From positions 1-18,220 of the forward strand of contig CAZAGT010000064.1 of NCBI GenBank assembly GCA_964484515.1: a DNA stretch of 18,220 bases, written 5' to 3'. Positions within the stretch are counted from its first letter, which is position 1, and each line of letters begins with the position of its first letter. Below the pieces are notes generated by a model. That model saw only the letters and a list, made by a program, of their open reading frames with translations, was not told the origin of the DNA and did no database searches. The stretch comes from CAZAGT01 sp964484515. Lineage in GTDB: Bacteria; Desulfobacterota; DSM-4660; Desulfatiglandales; HGW-15. Below are positions 7,801 through 15,699 of the stretch, piece by piece. The position numbers were made by a program, and so were the translations under genes.

Positions 7801-9015
7801 CCCGGGATGATGGATAGCTTTCTCAACGTCGGCATAAACGAAGAGATCGTCCGGGGCATTATTGGACGGGTAAAACATGAGTGGTTCGCGTGGGATTGTT
7901 ACCGACGATTTCTTCAGTCTTACGGCATGGTGTTCGGTCTGCCGAGGGACCTGTTCGATGAGGTCATTGCGCAGTACAAAGCAGGTTTGGGCGTCTTCTA
8001 CAAACGCGACTTTACTGGTGCTCAGATGAAGAAGGTCGCGTTGACGTATAAGGAGCTGATACGCGATCACGGGATCGACTTGATGGAATCGCCCTTTGAG
8101 CAACTGTACGTGGCGATCAGTCGGGTATTCGATTCATGGAACTCCGCGAAGGCCAAGACGTTTCGTAAGATCATGGGCATTTCCGATGATTGGGGAACCG
8201 CCGTCACCGTTCAGCAGATGGTCTTCGGGAACCTGTCGCAAGAATCCGGTTCCGGTGTCGTTTTTACTCACCGACCCACGTGGTCGGACGACACACTCAG
8301 CCTCTGGGGTGATTTCACGATCGGAAATCAGGGAGAAGATGTTGTTTCCGGGTTGGTCAAAACGCTTCCCCTTTCACAGAGACAGGCGGAAGAGGAAAAG
8401 CGCAGCGGCGAATTCACCCTCGAAAACCACTTCCCTGAGATCTACCGTACCATCCGGGAGCTTGCCGAACGTCTTATCTTTGCAGAAGGCTGGGGGCCCC
8501 AGGAAATCGAATTCACCTTTGAGTCGCCTTTGAAAAAGGACCTCTATTTTCTTCAAACAAGAGACATGAGCATCAGAGAGCCAAAACAAGGACTTTCGTT
8601 TCTTGCTACCGGTGAAGGTGGCGCCCAATTGGTCGGACATGCCATCGGAGTCAGTGGCGGTGCTTTGACGGGTCGGGTCGTCTACAACTTGGAGGAGATC
8701 CTTTATTGGCGCGAAAAAGAGCCAGAGACATCGTTGATCCTCCTGCGAAGTGACACCGTTCCCGATGATATTAAAGAGATCTATGAAACAGACGGATTGC
8801 TCACGGCACGGGGCGGGTCCACGTCGCATGCGGCGATTATCGCCTCCCGTTTGGGAAAGACGTGTTTGGTGGGTTGCGCGGAACTGGTCTGCATGGAAAA
8901 GGAGAGCATCGGCACCCTGAATAACATTCAATTGAAGGCCGGAGATTGGCTCAGCATCGATGGTCGGGACGGATCTATCTATTCAGGAATCATGAAAGTG
9001 AAAGGGGTAGGGTGA
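4831..9015 (+). CDS. PPDK-like dikinase without PEP/pyruvate barrel, long N-terminal extension
   Basis: The 1394-aa product has pyruvate-phosphate-dikinase parts only at its C-terminus. The ATP-binding region begins near residue 905 with GNKGLNLVKLMQFGFPVPPGF; LSVRSGATISQPGMMDSFLN follows (Arg 983), then WGTAVTVQQMVFGN, GSGVVFTHRP, NQGEDVVSG and an IEFTF...LQTRD strand. A swivelling phosphohistidine domain ends the protein, with catalytic His 1333 in GGSTSHAAI. The C-terminal TIM barrel that binds PEP/pyruvate in PPDK and PEP synthase is missing. Instead about 900 mostly helical residues precede the ATP domain, with no domain I recognise. ATP-driven His phosphorylation looks possible; the final acceptor is unknown. 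Rifampin phosphotransferase and glucan water dikinase show that the ATP and His modules can serve other acceptors. The start at 4831 follows from the promoter at 4732; the gene directly abuts the GAPDH-like gene. Confidence 0.85.
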   Translation: MTSKALQINLERSRVDVTISEKYKVLQEVMSKYHGILEELNGFLEELCHPFKNWRFIVRQARGLAIDHFHLLRNHPKGPDAVRLYADIFLDAVTLSRDHDVKSDAADHFLLYLQRIIQESGDELPRFLDVLDYGFERIQGLGEADFHVFARSFYPINRLAQEFHRHGAPFHASSPVNSLLVRYLETTYGYWLGHEDPQIWFCRELGLETCQLGDLAGIFDPVSHRHLSENERRLSALIKDKRLTPEALLDNLLKLPGYAQIVDNYREIPKKILRTQQEKGQGSYRKLIFLFLIMNTGGLTAIHEETLRDINRTLTWLIENEDIENLKQLLRKTFAILEASAKRYPSTALSCVLNMGKAVYQTEDSVLVDFFIDAVIDMGFQAPELQGVGDDGQIRANVSHVQNIRTWLELIEMNPKWSKKLLSAIVVHLAIRGVFIKDTDLFPRDITKFLNSDIAPVYNLAKQLARLFPAFFNDIGAEGRLRDISTDIDEICLRKDLLIHFLRKQSHVESSSQIVALMEATLTFWRTREKELLKSYVPPNVYLQIENRGAYIDGVHRIISRLFEDEKISKTSDLLQVNEEEIEDRLQGIIGIDSIDIRRVKMAISLYKMVHQKYTLSSVALRDYLKQVPRGTVPRLAELEAALNETDAREKLDKLLAYLKYLRSVILSPLAYEVREDIYRKRHFTVDIPSMYGSYREPKFDALGLTLRLERLVTVLFEELVERIDLNLITRATFSQIFDYLGLFSRALNLDGIASMAMKTQLDLLAQSVNAWGFSFTQFLDIFRGLSQAVRNIVNDHFNSVHQQTLKRVLEQLPAGAVLPKYRLQNGGNVNRAQLTHRATEVFLREVISASLGLQQLDLFLTRILNTLFQQADKLGRERLRVLLNYDPQRAVTPIAAGGKNSLDIISLGNKGLNLVKLMQFGFPVPPGFIISTEIFKIRSIVDDYPPAEKNLKEQLARELSALEARSGMAFGSPENPLLLSVRSGATISQPGMMDSFLNVGINEEIVRGIIGRVKHEWFAWDCYRRFLQSYGMVFGLPRDLFDEVIAQYKAGLGVFYKRDFTGAQMKKVALTYKELIRDHGIDLMESPFEQLYVAISRVFDSWNSAKAKTFRKIMGISDDWGTAVTVQQMVFGNLSQESGSGVVFTHRPTWSDDTLSLWGDFTIGNQGEDVVSGLVKTLPLSQRQAEEEKRSGEFTLENHFPEIYRTIRELAERLIFAEGWGPQEIEFTFESPLKKDLYFLQTRDMSIREPKQGLSFLATGEGGAQLVGHAIGVSGGALTGRVVYNLEEILYWREKEPETSLILLRSDTVPDDIKEIYETDGLLTARGGSTSHAAIIASRLGKTCLVGCAELVCMEKESIGTLNNIQLKAGDWLSIDGRDGSIYSGIMKVKGVG

Positions 9016-10266
9016 ATGGATAGCGACCGAAGACTGGGTATCAATGGCCTCGGCAGAATAGGCAAGCTGACCTTATGGCATCACGTAGCCCGGAAGTACT
9101 TCGGCGAGATCGTCGTGAACACGGGCAGGCAGGTGGGGAGATCCTTGGAAGATGTCGCCCACTATGTGGAAAGGGATTCGACTTACGGCTCGCTCCATTC
9201 ATATCTTTATGGTCACAGCGCGCCACGCGTGGTCAAGGACATCGATGATAAGACCGGGACAATGGAGCTCGACGGTGTTAAGGTCAGGGTATTAAGAGAA
9301 TCACGGAACCCCAAAGATATACGTTGGGAGGAGCACGGTATCGCGGTCGTGGTGGATACGACCGGTCAGTTCCGCGACCCCACCCTGCCGCCCGATAGTG
9401 AAAAGGGATCCTTGAGAGGGCATTTTGAGGCGGGCGCTCACAGGGTCATCGTCTCGGCCCCGTTCAAGATCAAAGATAAGGGCTCCCCCATGCCCGAGGA
9501 TGCGGTTACCACGGTCATGGGGGTCAACGAGAATGATTACGATCCCAGGCGCCACCGTATCATTTCCGGCGCATCCTGCACCACGACCTGTCTCGCGCAT
9601 ATGATGAAGCCCCTGATCGAGGCCTTTGGCGCCAAACGGATCCTGTCGGCCTCCATGTCGACGGTCCACGCCGTAACTGCCTCACAGGATGTCCTCGATC
9701 GACCGGCCAAGGCGGGGGCCGGCGATCTACGAAAAAACCGGAGCGTATTTAACAATATCATCTTGACAACAACGGGCGCTGCCAACACACTTGCACTCGT
9801 CATTCCTGAAATGAAACAGATCGGTTTTATCGCCGAATCCGTTCGAATCCCCAACACGACCGGCTCCTTGATCATTCTGGTTGTTAATCTTCAGGAACCG
9901 TTTTCGGGTGAACCGATCGGCAGGGACATGCTCAATTCTATTTACAAGGATGCCGCCCGGAATGATGTGCGCGGGTATCTCCATTTTACGGAAGAACAGA
10001 ACGTTTCGAGTGATGTGATCGGCATCCCCAAAGCCGCGGCGATCATCGAAGGTCACGAAACCCACACTCGCACGGCAGAGGTCTCGCTTGATCTGGGAAA
10101 GATCTGCGGGATTCCCGATGACGTTGTTCGAAACGCAGAGCCGAGCATGGTCAGGATTGCAGTCACCCAGGCGGTCATCTATGGCTGGTATGACAACGAG
10201 TTGGGGAGTTACGTTAATATCCTCGGCGACCGAACCGTGTCGGTCGCGCAAAGTATATTGAGTTAG
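9016..10266 (+). CDS. Divergent glyceraldehyde-3-phosphate dehydrogenase-like protein
   Basis: The 416-aa product is of the GAPDH family (oxidative phosphorylation of glyceraldehyde 3-phosphate) but is about 80 residues longer than the usual 330-340. It shows the NAD(P) motif INGLGRIGK at residue 9, the active-site segment SGASCTTTCLA with Cys 188 (commonly SCTTNC), TVHA with His 218, the S-loop to TTTGAAN segment, and WYDNELGSYVNIL near the end. After the first strand the sequence is NTGRQVG, so the Asp that usually fixes NAD at the end of the second strand is not evident; NADP or mixed use is possible. Extra residues lie before the Cys (PDSEKGSLRGHFEAGA, KIKDKGSPMPEDA). The ATG follows the upstream TGA with no gap, so the two genes are probably translationally coupled. 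Whether it acts on the classic substrate is unproven. Confidence 0.88.
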   Translation: MDSDRRLGINGLGRIGKLTLWHHVARKYFGEIVVNTGRQVGRSLEDVAHYVERDSTYGSLHSYLYGHSAPRVVKDIDDKTGTMELDGVKVRVLRESRNPKDIRWEEHGIAVVVDTTGQFRDPTLPPDSEKGSLRGHFEAGAHRVIVSAPFKIKDKGSPMPEDAVTTVMGVNENDYDPRRHRIISGASCTTTCLAHMMKPLIEAFGAKRILSASMSTVHAVTASQDVLDRPAKAGAGDLRKNRSVFNNIILTTTGAANTLALVIPEMKQIGFIAESVRIPNTTGSLIILVVNLQEPFSGEPIGRDMLNSIYKDAARNDVRGYLHFTEEQNVSSDVIGIPKAAAIIEGHETHTRTAEVSLDLGKICGIPDDVVRNAEPSMVRIAVTQAVIYGWYDNELGSYVNILGDRTVSVAQSILS

Positions 10267-10275
10267 ACAATTCCA

Positions 10276-10290
10276 TCACGGATGCCGTGA
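10276..10290. repeat. Inverted repeat TCACGG-ATG-CCGTGA
   Basis: A perfect six-base inverted repeat with a three-base loop lies between the GAPDH-like and phospholipase-like genes, just before the ribosome binding site GGAGG (10296-10300). No T-run follows, so it is not a terminator. It might stabilise or partition the operon message. Confidence 0.35.
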
Positions 10291-10311
10291 CGGGGTGGAG
10301 GCTTTTCGGTA

Positions 10312-11178
10312 ATGAAGGTGTTCTTGAAACTCATTTCCATCTTGACCAGTTCCATTCTGCTGCCGTTACTCTTTAGCGAGCAGGCTTGGGCATGGGGACC
10401 GGCGATCCATGCCGCGATCTCCTGCACGGTCCTGGATAAGGTCGTTGCCGTCTTTCCTGCGGTTGCCAATGTGATCCACTCGTTTCCACTCGAATATATC
10501 TACGGGAGCCTGGCAGCCGATTTCATGGTCGGCAAAGGACAGAAACAAAAGCCGGGGCATCCTCATAATTGGGAGACGGGATTCCGGTTCTTAGGGGAGG
10601 CAACCGACGATCAGGAGGCTGCCTACGCTTACGGTTTTCTTTCCCATCTCGCAGCAGACGTGGTCGCCCACAACTATTTCGTTCCCGATCTGGTTCACCG
10701 GGCCTCTAGATTGAAACGGATGGGGCACATCTATTGGGAGGCGCGGGCGGACCATTTTGTGGGCCCAGGCTATATGCGCATAGCCAAAGACGTCTTGAGT
10801 ATGGAAAAACTGGATTGCGATGACATGCTCAGACTGGCGGTCGGGAAGAAAAGACCCGGAATCAGAGCGCGTAGACAGCTCTTCACGCAATCCGTCAGGC
10901 TGACTGATTTCCTGTCCTGTTCTCAGTCCCTTTTCTTGGTGAATAGGACCTCCCGCTACCACATTTCACCGGACTACCTCGGTTTTATGCTCAATCTCTC
11001 CTATCGTCTGGTCAAGGACTTCTTGAAGCACCCGTATACCTCTCGATGCCTTGCTTATGATCCGATCGGCACCCGGAACCTCCGTTTGGCCCGCCGCAAC
11101 AGGCTCATTTCGAAAGTCCTTCATCATCCTCGCCCGATGTTTCGCTTTGAAGTGGATCAAGAACTCCTTGAACTCTGA
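10312..11178 (+). CDS. Exported zinc-dependent phospholipase C-like protein
   Basis: The 288-aa product has a signal peptide (residues 1-27, ending SEQAWA) and a mature end starting with Trp 28, as in the Bacillus/Clostridium zinc phospholipases C where this Trp binds metal. The other expected ligands can be placed: His 33, Asp 70 (SLAADFM), His 83 or 85, His 112, Asp 116 and His 120 (SHLAADVVAHNYF), His 139 and Glu 143 (GHIYWEARAD). A full set of nine suggests a working three-zinc site in the periplasm or outside. The substrate is not known; S1/P1 nucleases use related sites, but the GFLSHLAADVVAH pattern fits the phospholipase group. A GGAGG site lies ten bases upstream, and mutL begins two bases after the stop. 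Confidence 0.8.
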   Translation: MKVFLKLISILTSSILLPLLFSEQAWAWGPAIHAAISCTVLDKVVAVFPAVANVIHSFPLEYIYGSLAADFMVGKGQKQKPGHPHNWETGFRFLGEATDDQEAAYAYGFLSHLAADVVAHNYFVPDLVHRASRLKRMGHIYWEARADHFVGPGYMRIAKDVLSMEKLDCDDMLRLAVGKKRPGIRARRQLFTQSVRLTDFLSCSQSLFLVNRTSRYHISPDYLGFMLNLSYRLVKDFLKHPYTSRCLAYDPIGTRNLRLARRNRLISKVLHHPRPMFRFEVDQELLEL

Positions 11179-11180
11179 CG

Positions 11181-12911
11181 ATGAGCAATCTGATCAGGAT
11201 ACTCCCGGAGACAGTGGCGTCGCAAATCGCAGCCGGAGAGGTCGTCGAGAGGCCCGCATCCGTGGTCAAGGAGCTTATCGACAACGGCATCGATGCCGAG
11301 GCGGACCGGATTACGGTTCAGATCGAGGCGGGCGGTAAAAGGGTCATCAAGGTCACGGACAACGGATCCGGCATGAGCCGGGACGATCTGCTTCTCTGCG
11401 TCGAGAGACACGCCACAAGCAAGATCACGGCCCTCGCCGATCTTTCTTCAGTTACCAGCCTTGGCTTTCGTGGTGAGGCCTTGCCAAGCCTGGCCGCGGT
11501 CTCGCGGATGGAGATAACAACCCGCCCGGCTGATCAGTTGGTTGGGTATCGACTGAATATCGCCGGTGGAAAGCTCAAATCCATCGACGAGACCGGGGCA
11601 CCCTCTGGAACCATGGTTGATGTCAGGGACCTTTTCTTTAACGTCCCGGCCCGACGCAAATTCCTGAGAACCATTCAAACGGAGACCGATCGGGTTGTAG
11701 ATATCTTGGCCAGGGTCGCACTTCCCTTCGTGAGTATCCACTTCAAGGCGCATCAAGGCGGCAAGACCCTTCTGAACCTTCCCAACACGGAGAACCATCG
11801 TGACCGATTGGCCGTGCTCTTCGGTCGATCCGTTGCCTCCGCCATGCTGGAAACAGGAATGGAGTCGGAGGATCTTGCGGCCAGGGCGTATCTGGCACCG
11901 CCCGACCTGAGTCGGAGCAGGGGTGATCGCGTCTTTTGTTACGTCAACCGGAGGCCCATCCGGGATAAGCTCGTTTTTGGGGCCATCATGGAAGGATACG
12001 GCCAAAGGCTTATGCGGGGGAGCTATCCCCAAGTCGTTCTTTTGCTGGACATGAACCCCTCGTTGATGGACATCAATGTTCACCCCACCAAACAGGAGGT
12101 CCGTTTTCATCAGGGCCGGTCGCTGTATCAAGGCATCAGCGCGATGATAAGGAGGGCGTTTGGGGAAAGGCTCCCCAAAACACTCCCTGCCGCGCCCTAT
12201 CCGTCAGGCAGCCTCGATGACATGGCGAATAAACCTCCGATGCTTGGTGAGCCGGCAAGGGGGCAGGGAGGTTGGTCCGACGCGGGAGAGGAGAGGTGGA
12301 TTCCAAGCGCCGCGTCGGAAAAGCGCCTGTTTGAGGATCATCCGGAGGTCATCGGGCAACTCAAAAAGACTTACCTCCTGTGTCAGAACGCAGAGGGGCT
12401 CCTCATGATCGATCAGCACGCAGCCCATGAAAGGATCATTTTCGAAGGCTTGAGACAATCGTATAAGTCTCGTAAGATCGAACGCCAGGCCTTTTTGATA
12501 CCTCCAAAATTGGAGCTTTCCGTGAAGGACGGCAGAACACTGGCGGCACAACTCGATCAACTGGCGGAACTGGGTTTGGAGATTGAGCCTTTTGGCGGTT
12601 CGACGTTCTTGATCAGATCTGCACCGTCTTGTCTATCACACGCTGAATGGGAACCGTTCCTTCACGAGCTTATTGACCTGTTCCAGGAGGAGGGCCGCCT
12701 CACCAGTGAAAAGGGCCTTGAAAAGGCCCTTACGGTCATGGCGTGTCACGGCTCGTTGCGCGCGGGTCAGGCGTTGTCGCCGGAAGAGATGAAGGCGCTC
12801 CTGCTGCAATTGGAGGAGATGGATCTGCCGACCCATTGCCCCCATGGAAGGCCGATCCTCCGGAAATTCAGTGATGATGAATTGGAGAGGATGTTCAAGC
12901 GGGCCCTCTAG
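11181..12911 (+). CDS. mutL: DNA mismatch repair protein MutL, endonuclease type
   Basis: The 576-aa product couples MutS mismatch recognition to strand incision. The N-terminal GHKL ATPase has IAAGEVVERPASVVKEL from residue 17, with catalytic Glu 31 and Mg-binding Asn 35 (ELIDNGIDA rather than the common ENS.DA), then DNGSGM, RHATSKI and GFRGEAL. The transducer domain follows (VNRRPIRDK, NVHPTKQEVRF). The C-terminal domain carries DQHAAHERIIFE from residue 411, fitting the DQHA(X)2E(X)4E endonuclease motif, plus ACHGSLRAG and CPHGRP (553-558), so this is a nicking MutL as found in bacteria without MutH. The linker is short. The gene starts two bases after the phospholipase-like stop with no strong ribosome site, suggesting translational coupling. 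mutL followed by miaA is a common bacterial order. Confidence 0.97.
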   Translation: MSNLIRILPETVASQIAAGEVVERPASVVKELIDNGIDAEADRITVQIEAGGKRVIKVTDNGSGMSRDDLLLCVERHATSKITALADLSSVTSLGFRGEALPSLAAVSRMEITTRPADQLVGYRLNIAGGKLKSIDETGAPSGTMVDVRDLFFNVPARRKFLRTIQTETDRVVDILARVALPFVSIHFKAHQGGKTLLNLPNTENHRDRLAVLFGRSVASAMLETGMESEDLAARAYLAPPDLSRSRGDRVFCYVNRRPIRDKLVFGAIMEGYGQRLMRGSYPQVVLLLDMNPSLMDINVHPTKQEVRFHQGRSLYQGISAMIRRAFGERLPKTLPAAPYPSGSLDDMANKPPMLGEPARGQGGWSDAGEERWIPSAASEKRLFEDHPEVIGQLKKTYLLCQNAEGLLMIDQHAAHERIIFEGLRQSYKSRKIERQAFLIPPKLELSVKDGRTLAAQLDQLAELGLEIEPFGGSTFLIRSAPSCLSHAEWEPFLHELIDLFQEEGRLTSEKGLEKALTVMACHGSLRAGQALSPEEMKALLLQLEEMDLPTHCPHGRPILRKFSDDELERMFKRAL

Positions 12912-12924
12912 ACCCGGGAGTATC

Positions 12925-13848
12925 ATGGTCGACTCGAAATCAAAGGTGATCGTTATCACGGGGCCCACTGCCTCGGGAAAGAGCACCCTCGCCGTTGATC
13001 TAGCCCGGTTGCTTGGGGGTGAAATCATCAACGCCGATTCCATGCAGGTTTATCGCGGCATGGATGTGGCTACCGCCAAGACGACGATCTCGGCGCGGCG
13101 CGGCGTCCCTCACCATTTGCTTGATGTCGTCGATCCGGACCAGGAATTCAATGCAGCGATATACCGGTCGATGGCCGCACCCTTGGTGGCGCGCATCGTC
13201 GCGAGGAGGAAAGTGTGTCTCGTCGTCGGCGGCACCGGGCTTTATATCAAGGCGCTGCTGGGTGGACTTTTCGAGTGCCCATCCGGCGATGAAACCCTCA
13301 GAAAAGGTCTTCGACAACAATGCGAACAATACGGTTCCGCCTCGCTTCATCAAGAACTGCGGGAGCTTGACCCCGTGTACGCGGGACAGGTGCACCCGAA
13401 CGACCGGATCCGGATCTTGAGGGCACTTGAGGTCATCCATCAAACCAAAAAGCCTATGTCCCGGTTGATCCAGGAGCACCGCTTCCGAGACCGTCCTTTT
13501 CGTTCCTTGCTGATCGGTCTACAAAGGGATCGTGAGGAGCTCTACCGGAGGATCAATGAACGCTGTTTGGCAATGATTGCAGGCGGTCTCATGAGCGAGA
13601 CGGAGGGTTTGCTCAGAAGAGGTTATGCGGCTGACCTGAAACCCATGCAGGCCATAGGCTACCGTCACATGGTGAGCGTGTTGGAGGGCGACCTGACTCT
13701 TGATGAGGCGACTCGCCGACTTCAGATCGAGACCCGCCATTATGCGAAGAGGCAGCTGACCTGGTTTCGCGCTGAGCGAGGGATGAACTGGTATAGACCC
13801 GAAGATCAAGATCAAATCACGCATAGGATAGAGGCATTCCTCTCATGA
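12925..13848 (+). CDS. miaA: tRNA dimethylallyltransferase MiaA
   Basis: The 307-aa product transfers a dimethylallyl group to N6 of A37 in tRNAs reading UNN codons. Family marks appear in order: P-loop GPTASGKS at residues 13-20, NADSMQVYRGMDVATAK, VGGTGLYIKALL, NDRIRILRALEV, the PMQAIGYRH segment, and ETRHYAKRQLTWFR near the C-terminus. Length is normal. The ATG at 12925 is chosen over a longer frame from 12844 because it has a GGGAG site five bases upstream and puts the P-loop at the usual distance; the longer version would overlap mutL. Only 13 bases separate it from mutL. No hfq follows, unlike in many proteobacteria. Confidence 0.97.
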   Translation: MVDSKSKVIVITGPTASGKSTLAVDLARLLGGEIINADSMQVYRGMDVATAKTTISARRGVPHHLLDVVDPDQEFNAAIYRSMAAPLVARIVARRKVCLVVGGTGLYIKALLGGLFECPSGDETLRKGLRQQCEQYGSASLHQELRELDPVYAGQVHPNDRIRILRALEVIHQTKKPMSRLIQEHRFRDRPFRSLLIGLQRDREELYRRINERCLAMIAGGLMSETEGLLRRGYAADLKPMQAIGYRHMVSVLEGDLTLDEATRRLQIETRHYAKRQLTWFRAERGMNWYRPEDQDQITHRIEAFLS

Positions 13849-14006
13849 GTGCCTTTTGACCTCTTATCGAAAGGGGTTGTGCGGCAAAACCGGCCTTTGC
13901 GGGCCTTGGGAGGAAGGCAAGAACGGTTGTCTTGACCTGAATGCGGGCTGTTGATTACGGAAGGGATTTGAACCCTGAAAGAGAAGAGGGGAAAGGAAAC
14001 AGGGGC

Positions 14007-15191
14007 ATGAAGGAACATTCTTTGGAACGTGGACTCGGTGTAACAATCGGGTGTTTGGCCTTGATACTGTTGCTGGGTCTTCTCGGTCCGGCCGTTGCCC
14101 TTGAACGGCGATCGATGGGGAGCGATGTATTGGCCATTGGTAAGGGTCGCATCGTTGAGGGGAATTTGGCGCGGGCGAGGGAGAACGCCGTATCCGAAGC
14201 CCTTGAGAAGGGCGTCGAAAAGTACCTCATCAAGCGGCTGGGGAGTGAAAACACAATAAACAACTTTCCGCGACTCATACACGAGGTTGTGCCGTCCGCA
14301 AGGGAAGGCATTGAAAACTTCCATATCCTCGCTGAGGAGCAGATGGGGGAAGATTACAAGATCCTTGTACGCATGAAGATTAACGAAAAGGTGTTAGAGG
14401 AAAAACTGAAAGAGATGGGCCTGGTCCTCACGCAGGGGCCATCGGCCAGTGTCCTCTTTCTCGTGTCTCAGTTGGGGCCCGATCCGCAACAGGTCTCCTA
14501 CTGGTGGAAAGATCCGGAGAGCGATGCACCTATGACGCCTACGGAGGTGGCCCTGCTGCGAGCCTTCCAAGAGCGCGGCTTTAACCCCATCAGACGCTTG
14601 TATAACGTCCCGGAGGGTGATTACGGGGCTGACATGAGGTCGCTCGATTTGCCTAACGAAGCTATCATTGAATGGGGCAGGCGTTTCAACGCGGACGTCG
14701 TCATTCACGGCCGATGTGAAATCGTGGATTCGGAAGAAATCTATTTGAATTTGGTCGCCTTCGATGCCAAAGCAGGCGTCGAATTGCGTCACGAGAGACA
14801 GCGAATCAAGCTTGACGCGGCAGCGACAGGCTCCGAGCAAATGCTGCAGCCCATCGTGAGTATCGTCAACAAAGCGGCTGCCGGGCTGATACCTGCTGTG
14901 CTGGGCGAATTCAAAGCGCCGGAAGTCCAACTCGCCAAGCTGCAGATTTCCCTCCAAGGGGTCAAGAATCTTCGACAATTCAATGAATTGATGAGCTTTC
15001 TCGAGCAGGATGTTACCGGGGTGGAATCCGTTCGACCGACAAAGGTCAAGGGGAACGTGATTGAGCTGAGCGTCATGTTCAAGGGAGATCCTGATGGACT
15101 CCTCAATCGTTTGGCGGAGCAAGACGTCCTCTCTTTTCAGATGAATCTCAGCCGACGCACCGACAGAGACATTGTCATCGAGGTAAGGTAG
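14007..15191 (+). CDS. Exported protein of unknown function
   Basis: The 394-aa product begins with a signal peptide (hydrophobic core at residues 12-28, likely cleavage after AVA at 31). The next part (VLAIGKGRIVEGNLARARENAVSEAL, then EKGVEKYLIKRLG) resembles the start of periplasmic proteins with a FlgT/LPP20-like alpha-beta domain, a weak likeness. A middle part (SASVLFLVSQLG, then TEVALLRAFQERGFNPI, and NADVVIHGRCEI) suggests an anticodon-binding-like or TolB-N-like fold. The C-terminus (ELSVMFKGDPDGLLNRLAEQD) looks like another small alpha-beta unit. I do not recognise the family. Upstream (13849-14006) is a 158-base gap without a convincing promoter. It ends six bases before the pgsA-like gene, so an envelope role is plausible by context. 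Confidence 0.75.
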   Translation: MKEHSLERGLGVTIGCLALILLLGLLGPAVALERRSMGSDVLAIGKGRIVEGNLARARENAVSEALEKGVEKYLIKRLGSENTINNFPRLIHEVVPSAREGIENFHILAEEQMGEDYKILVRMKINEKVLEEKLKEMGLVLTQGPSASVLFLVSQLGPDPQQVSYWWKDPESDAPMTPTEVALLRAFQERGFNPIRRLYNVPEGDYGADMRSLDLPNEAIIEWGRRFNADVVIHGRCEIVDSEEIYLNLVAFDAKAGVELRHERQRIKLDAAATGSEQMLQPIVSIVNKAAAGLIPAVLGEFKAPEVQLAKLQISLQGVKNLRQFNELMSFLEQDVTGVESVRPTKVKGNVIELSVMFKGDPDGLLNRLAEQDVLSFQMNLSRRTDRDIVIEVR

Positions 15192-15197
15192 TTTTTT

Positions 15198-15699
15198 GTG
15201 ACCGTCCCCAACCTCATTACGACCCTCAGGATCATCCTGGCGCCGATCTTCATCATCTACCTGATCAACGACCAATTCCTGTCCGCCCTGATCGTGTTTC
15301 TCCTCTGTGGGATCAGCGACGGCCTGGACGGTTTCGTGGCCCGGGTGTTCAATCAGAAAAGCACGATTGGGAGCTTTCTCGATCCACTGGCTGATAAGAT
15401 CATTCTCGTAGCGGCCTTTATCGTCCTGGCTGTGAGAGGTTTTTTGCCCCCTTGGCTGGCCGTCATGGTCATCGCTCGGGATGTGCTTATCCTCTTAGGG
15501 GTCCTGATGCTCTATTTGATGGGGGCCAACTTCACTTTCAGGCCGTCGATCGTGAGTAAGATCACGACCTGTCTGCAGTTTGTGGTTCCGATCGCGGTCT
15601 TATCGCGGGATTATCTGTCGTTGCCCCCCGAATCCTATTTCTATCTTTACCTGCTTGCAGCGGGGTTTACGATCAGTTCGGGTTTGCACTACATGTATT
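15198..15699 (+). CDS. pgsA: PgsA-like CDP-alcohol phosphatidyltransferase, 3' end cut by gap
   Basis: The visible 167 residues form a multi-spanning membrane enzyme of the CDP-alcohol phosphatidyltransferase family. The signature D(41)GLDG..AR then G(58)...D(62)...D(66) matches DxxDGxxARx8GxxxDxxxD exactly, so the metal site is intact. MTVPNLITTLRIILAP at the N-terminus is typical of PgsA, which makes phosphatidylglycerol phosphate from CDP-diacylglycerol and glycerol 3-phosphate. PgsA cannot be told surely from related enzymes. The start is GTG, seven bases after the upstream gene's stop. Sequence is lost in a ten-N gap directly after SSGLHYMY, usually close to the C-terminus. After the gap one frame gives FKVMGDRAGENSAG then TAG, which may be the true end if the gap length is wrong. 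Confidence 0.85.

Noticed and set aside
7534..8103. 189-codon minus-strand frame, and a similar one at 8374-8931
   Set aside because: Both are mirror frames of the conserved ATP-binding and swivelling domains of the dikinase-like gene.
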